Shown here: positions 61,143 through 64,000 of the stretch, one piece after another
How the letters are laid out: each line of letters opens with the position of its first letter
How positions within the stretch are numbered: the stretch's first letter is position 1
DNA from: Nematostella vectensis
Taxonomy: Eukaryota > Cnidaria > Anthozoa > Actiniaria > Edwardsiidae
NCBI RefSeq assembly: GCF_932526225.1
Contig: NC_064045.1
Location: forward strand, 806,001-870,000
Length of the DNA stretch: 64,000 nucleotides
Direction: 5' to 3'
The notes under the pieces: model-generated
What the model was told of the DNA's origin: nothing
The model's database searches: none
The model's input: the letters and a program-made list of their open reading frames with translations, nothing else
Position numbers and translations under genes: made by a program

Positions 61143-62073
61143 ATGGTGTTCTTTGTTGAAGGGAAGTCTCAAAACTTCTGGGTTGGACCGCATGTGGTAC
61201 TTCTAAGAGCCTCTCGAGAGAACAAGCCTTATCTAGATTTTTTTGGTCCGTCCTGTCACGCCCAGGGCATGCACAAACACGTGGGGGCACCAACCCCTAT
61301 CACTTTTGTAATGGTCCTTCTTCCCTATCACAAGTCTGCTACTCATAACATTATGTGGTGTCATGGAGTAATGTACTCTAACATGAGAGAGAAAGCGTCT
61401 TTTGTTTTAATTTTATATTGAAACCTGTGTCAACAGGTGTAAAGTGTATTAACACTAGCTTTACACCTGTAAAATATCAGCAACTATCTGTGATAGAAGT
61501 GGCTGGCGTAATGACAGCTTGGCTTGCTTGAATCTCTGCCTTGTATTTGGCTAGAACTAGTTCTTTGATCTCGAACGGGTAAAGGGGCCCATGCAGGTTA
61601 TTTTTTTTCACGATATACACCTTATAATTATAATTGATGTCGATCGCAATCCCTGCTTCCTAAAGTTAGAGCCTAGTGCACCACTGGAGTCCAATGGACT
61701 CCGTGAAATTTAAAAATGCATACCGCTAGTTTTGCCGCTGTTAATTTATCATATACCATTGTCTGGTCTCGCAAATAAATAATAAGAGATACATTATATA
61801 TTTCAATATATACAGAAATACTTTATATGTTAATATAATATAAGAGTCTCCAGAGGGACTTTGATGGCTGTTCCAAAACTGTGCTTATTATACATGTACG
61901 ACCTACTTTGGGTTTAGAAGTTTGTGAGAAGTCATTGAATATCTTATTCGGTTTTGATTTATCTGGTGTACTGACTAGTCCTGGTGCAGGTGCCAATGGC
62001 CAGATTAGAAGAGTTCTGGGCTCTTGTCAAAGTCGTATTCGTTTTTTATTTTTCGGTGTATTGAATAGTCCAC
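61143..62073 (+). repeat. Satellite monomer, class Qt
   Basis: 931 bp. CACGTGGGGGCACC is private. The spacer combines GTCGATCGC with GACTCCGTGAAA, two marks not otherwise seen together. Confidence 0.95.
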
Positions 62074-63003
62074 ATGGTGTTCTTTGTTAAAGGGAAGTCT
62101 CAAAACTTCGGGGTTGGACCGCATGTGGTACTTCTAAGAGCCTCTCGAGAGAACAAGCCTTATCTAGATTTTTTTGGTCCGTCCTGTCACGCCCAGGGCA
62201 TGCACAAACACGTGTGGGCCTCACCCCCCATCACTTTTGTAATGGTCCCTCCTCCTTATCACAAGTCTGCTACTCATAACATTATGTGGTGTCATGGAGT
62301 AATGTACTCTTACATGAGAGAGAAAGCGTCTTTTGTTTTAATTTTATATTGAAACCTGAGTCAACAGGTGTAAAGTGTATTAACACTAGCTTTACACCTG
62401 TAAAATATCAGCAACTATCTGTGATAGAAGTGGCTGGCGTAAAGACAGCTTGGCTTGCTTGAATCTCTGCCTTGTATTTGGATAGAACTAGTTCTTTGAT
62501 CTCGAACGGGTAAAGGGGCACATGCAGGTTATTTTTTTTCACGATATACACCTTATAATTATAATTGATGTCCATCGCAATCCCTGCTTCCTAAAGTTAG
62601 AGCCTAGTGCACCACTGGAGTCCAATGGACTCCGAGAAATTTAAAAATTCCTACTGCTAGTTTTGCCGCTGTTAATTTAACATATACCATTGTCTGGTCT
62701 TGCAAATAAATAATAAGAGATACTTTATACATTTCAATATATACAGAAATACTTTGTATATTAATTTAATATAAGAGTCTCCAGAGGGACTTTGAAGGCT
62801 GTTCCAAAAATGTGCTTATTATACATGTACGACCTACTTTGGGTTTAGAAGTTTGTGAGAAGTCATTGAATATCTTATTCGGTTTTGATTCTCTGGTGTA
62901 CTGACTAGTCCTGGTGCAGGTGCCAATGGCCAGATTAGAAGAGTTCTGGGCTCTTGTCAAAGTCGTATTAGTTTTTTATTTTTCGGTGTATTGAATAGTC
63001 CAC
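62074..63003 (+). repeat. Satellite monomer, type C (Qs)
   Basis: 930 bp. It has CTTCGGGGTTGG and CCTGAGTCAAC. GGGGCACATGC (ApaI lost) is private. Confidence 0.95.
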
Positions 63004-63931
63004 ATGGTGTTCTTTGTTGAAGGGAAGTCTCAAAACTTCTGGGTTGGACCGCATATGGTACTTCTAAGAGCCTCTCGAGAGAACCAGCCTTATCTAGATT
63101 TTTTTGGTCCGTCCTGTCACGCCCAGGGCATGCACAAACACGTGTGGGCCGCACCCACCATCACTTTTGTAATGGTCCCTCTTCCTTATCACAAGTCTGG
63201 TACTCTTAACATTATGTGGTGTCATGGAGTAATGTACTCTTACATGAGAGAGAAAGCGTCTTTTGTTTTAATTTTATATTGAAACCTGTGTCAACAGGTG
63301 TAAAGTGTATTAACACTAGCTTTACACCTATAAAATATCAACAACTATCTGTGATAGAAGTGGCTGGCGTAATGACAGCTTGGCTTGCTTGAATCTGCCT
63401 TGTATTTGGCTAGAACTAGTTCTTTGATCTCGAACGGGTAAAGGGGCCCATGCAGGTTATTTTTTTTCACAATATACACCTTATAATTATAATTGATGTC
63501 CATCGCAATCCCTGCTTCCTAAAGTTAGAGCCTAGTGCACCACTGGAGTCCAATGGACTCCGAGAAATTTAAAAATTCCTACTGCTAGTTTTGCCGCTGT
63601 TAATTTAACATATACCATTGTCTGGTCTTGCAAATAAATAATAAGAGATACTTTATACATTTCAATATATACAGAAATACTTTGTATATTAATTTAATAT
63701 AAGAGTCTCCAGAGGGACTTTGAAGGCTGTTCCAAAAATGTGCTTATTATACATGTACGACCTACTTTGGGTTTAGAAGTTTGTGAGAAGTCATTGAATA
63801 TCTTATTCGGTTTTGATTCTCTGGTGTACTGACTAGTCTTGGTGCAGGTGCCAATGGCCAGATTAGAAGAGTTCTGGGCTCTTGTCAAAGTCGTATTAGT
63901 TTTTTATTTTTCGGTGTATTGAATAGTCCAC
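63004..63931 (+). repeat. Satellite monomer, class P with GTTGAAGG
   Basis: 928 bp. It is the counterpart of 59290. GACTAGTCTTGGTG near the end is private. Confidence 0.95.
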
Positions 63932-64000
63932 ATGGTGTTCTTTGTTGAAGGGAAGTCTCAAAACTTCTGGGTTGGACCGCATATGGTACTTCTAAGAGCC
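63932..64000 (+). repeat. Satellite monomer, partial (right edge)
   Basis: Only 69 bp are present. GTTGAAGG and GCATATGG fit a class P monomer like 60218, but the diagnostic region lies outside the window. Confidence 0.9.

Larger units (their letters stand above)
58360..62073 (+). repeat. Tetramer higher-order repeat IV, copy 1 (C-P-P-Qt)
   Basis: Monomers C (58360), P (59290), P (60218) and Qt (61143) are followed by C (62074), P (63004) and P (63932): offset 3714. The C monomers share CTTCGGGGTTGG. The P monomers share GTTGAAGG, CGTATTAGTTTTTTA and TATTAATTTAATATAAG. Confidence 0.82.
1..64000 (+). repeat. Tandem satellite array, ~930-bp monomer, about 69 copies
   Basis: One landmark sequence recurs at 69 places from 708 to 63932 with spacing 925-937 bp (mean 929.8), always in the same orientation, and all sequence between landmarks is homologous. 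No interruption, inversion or unique DNA was found, and both edges fall inside a monomer. Spacing differences come mainly from two T-tracts and from a 2-4 bp deletion in many class P copies (CTCTGCC shortened to CTGCC or CTGTC). Classes used below: P has CGCACCCACC plus GGTACTCTTA; Q has GCTACTCATA; Qs, Qt and Qr differ in the stretch just after CACGTG (CTCACCCC, GTGGGCACCAACCCCTA, GTGAGGGCACC). No gene is called anywhere in the array. The family is not one I recognise; an array of this kind is typical of eukaryotic heterochromatin. Confidence 0.98.
62074..64000 (+). repeat. Tetramer higher-order repeat IV, copy 2 (cut by window edge)
   Basis: C, P and the first 69 bp of the next monomer repeat the order from 58360. 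Private marks include GGGGCACATGCAGG near 62517 and GACTAGTCTTGGTG near 63836. The block continues past the end of the window. Confidence 0.78.

Noticed and set aside
1-64000. rDNA unit (5S or 45S spacer), snRNA or spliced-leader gene cluster
   Set aside because: No stretch of the monomer resembles 5S, 5.8S, U1, U2, U5, U6 or spliced-leader sequences that I know.
1-64000. CRISPR array or other prokaryotic repeat system
   Set aside because: Repeats are about 930 bp with no unique spacers. No cas-like or other bacterial genes are present, and the structure is typical of eukaryotic satellite DNA.
1-64000. Tandem LTRs or another transposon as the basis of the monomer
   Set aside because: No TG...CA ends with target-site duplications, primer-binding site, polypurine tract or transposase/reverse-transcriptase remnants were seen. 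A transposon origin of part of the monomer cannot be excluded.

Overview
The whole 64-kb window is one uninterrupted tandem array of a satellite DNA. A monomer of about 930 bp is repeated head to tail in one orientation. Using one landmark (the ATGGTGTTCTTTG stretch, or ATAGTG in some copies), I can place 69 copies between 708 and 63932, spaced 925 to 937 bp apart (mean 929.8). There are 68 complete monomers, a 707-bp partial at the left edge and a 69-bp partial at the right edge. Both edges cut through a monomer, so the array continues outside the window. I find no rRNA, tRNA or snRNA gene, no recognisable protein gene, no transposon insertion and no unique sequence. This is the architecture of eukaryotic nuclear heterochromatin (centromeric, pericentromeric, subtelomeric, or sex/B chromosome). 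I do not recognise the monomer as a named family and cannot fix the species. Many differences between copies are CpG to TpG or CpA changes, which suggests a genome with cytosine methylation (many plants and most vertebrates, for example). A plant is possible but not shown.

The monomers fall into two main classes defined by linked variants 100-240 bp after the landmark. Class P (21 complete copies) carries CGCACCCACC and GGTACTCTTA. Class Q (47 copies) carries GCTACTCATA. Q is subdivided into Qs (CTCACCCCCC), Qt (ACCAACCCCTA or close) and Qr (GTGAGGGCACC). Several copies are mosaics, as expected from gene conversion or unequal exchange.

Layout: 1-17.4 kb is a P-rich mixture with a trimer duplication (10.0-12.8 and 12.8-15.6 kb) and a long-range copy (about 1.0-3.5 and 14.0-16.5 kb). 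17.4-41.6 kb is a Q-rich zone with repeated four-monomer blocks (offsets 3711-3720 bp). 41.6-59.3 kb is the most homogeneous zone, where monomer types A-B-C-D recur four times as nested 4-, 5- and 6-monomer higher-order repeats. 58.4-64.0 kb mixes P and Q monomers in another four-monomer repeat and is related to 38-41 kb.

Each monomer carries a 12-bp-arm hairpin, several short palindromes including an apparently invariant CACGTG, an 86% AT tract of 74 bp, and a decayed internal duplication of about 90 bp. Many copies keep short overlapping open frames on both strands (up to 92 codons plus, 110 minus). Their variation does not look like that of selected proteins, so no CDS is called. All comparisons were made by eye; no alignment or database search was possible.
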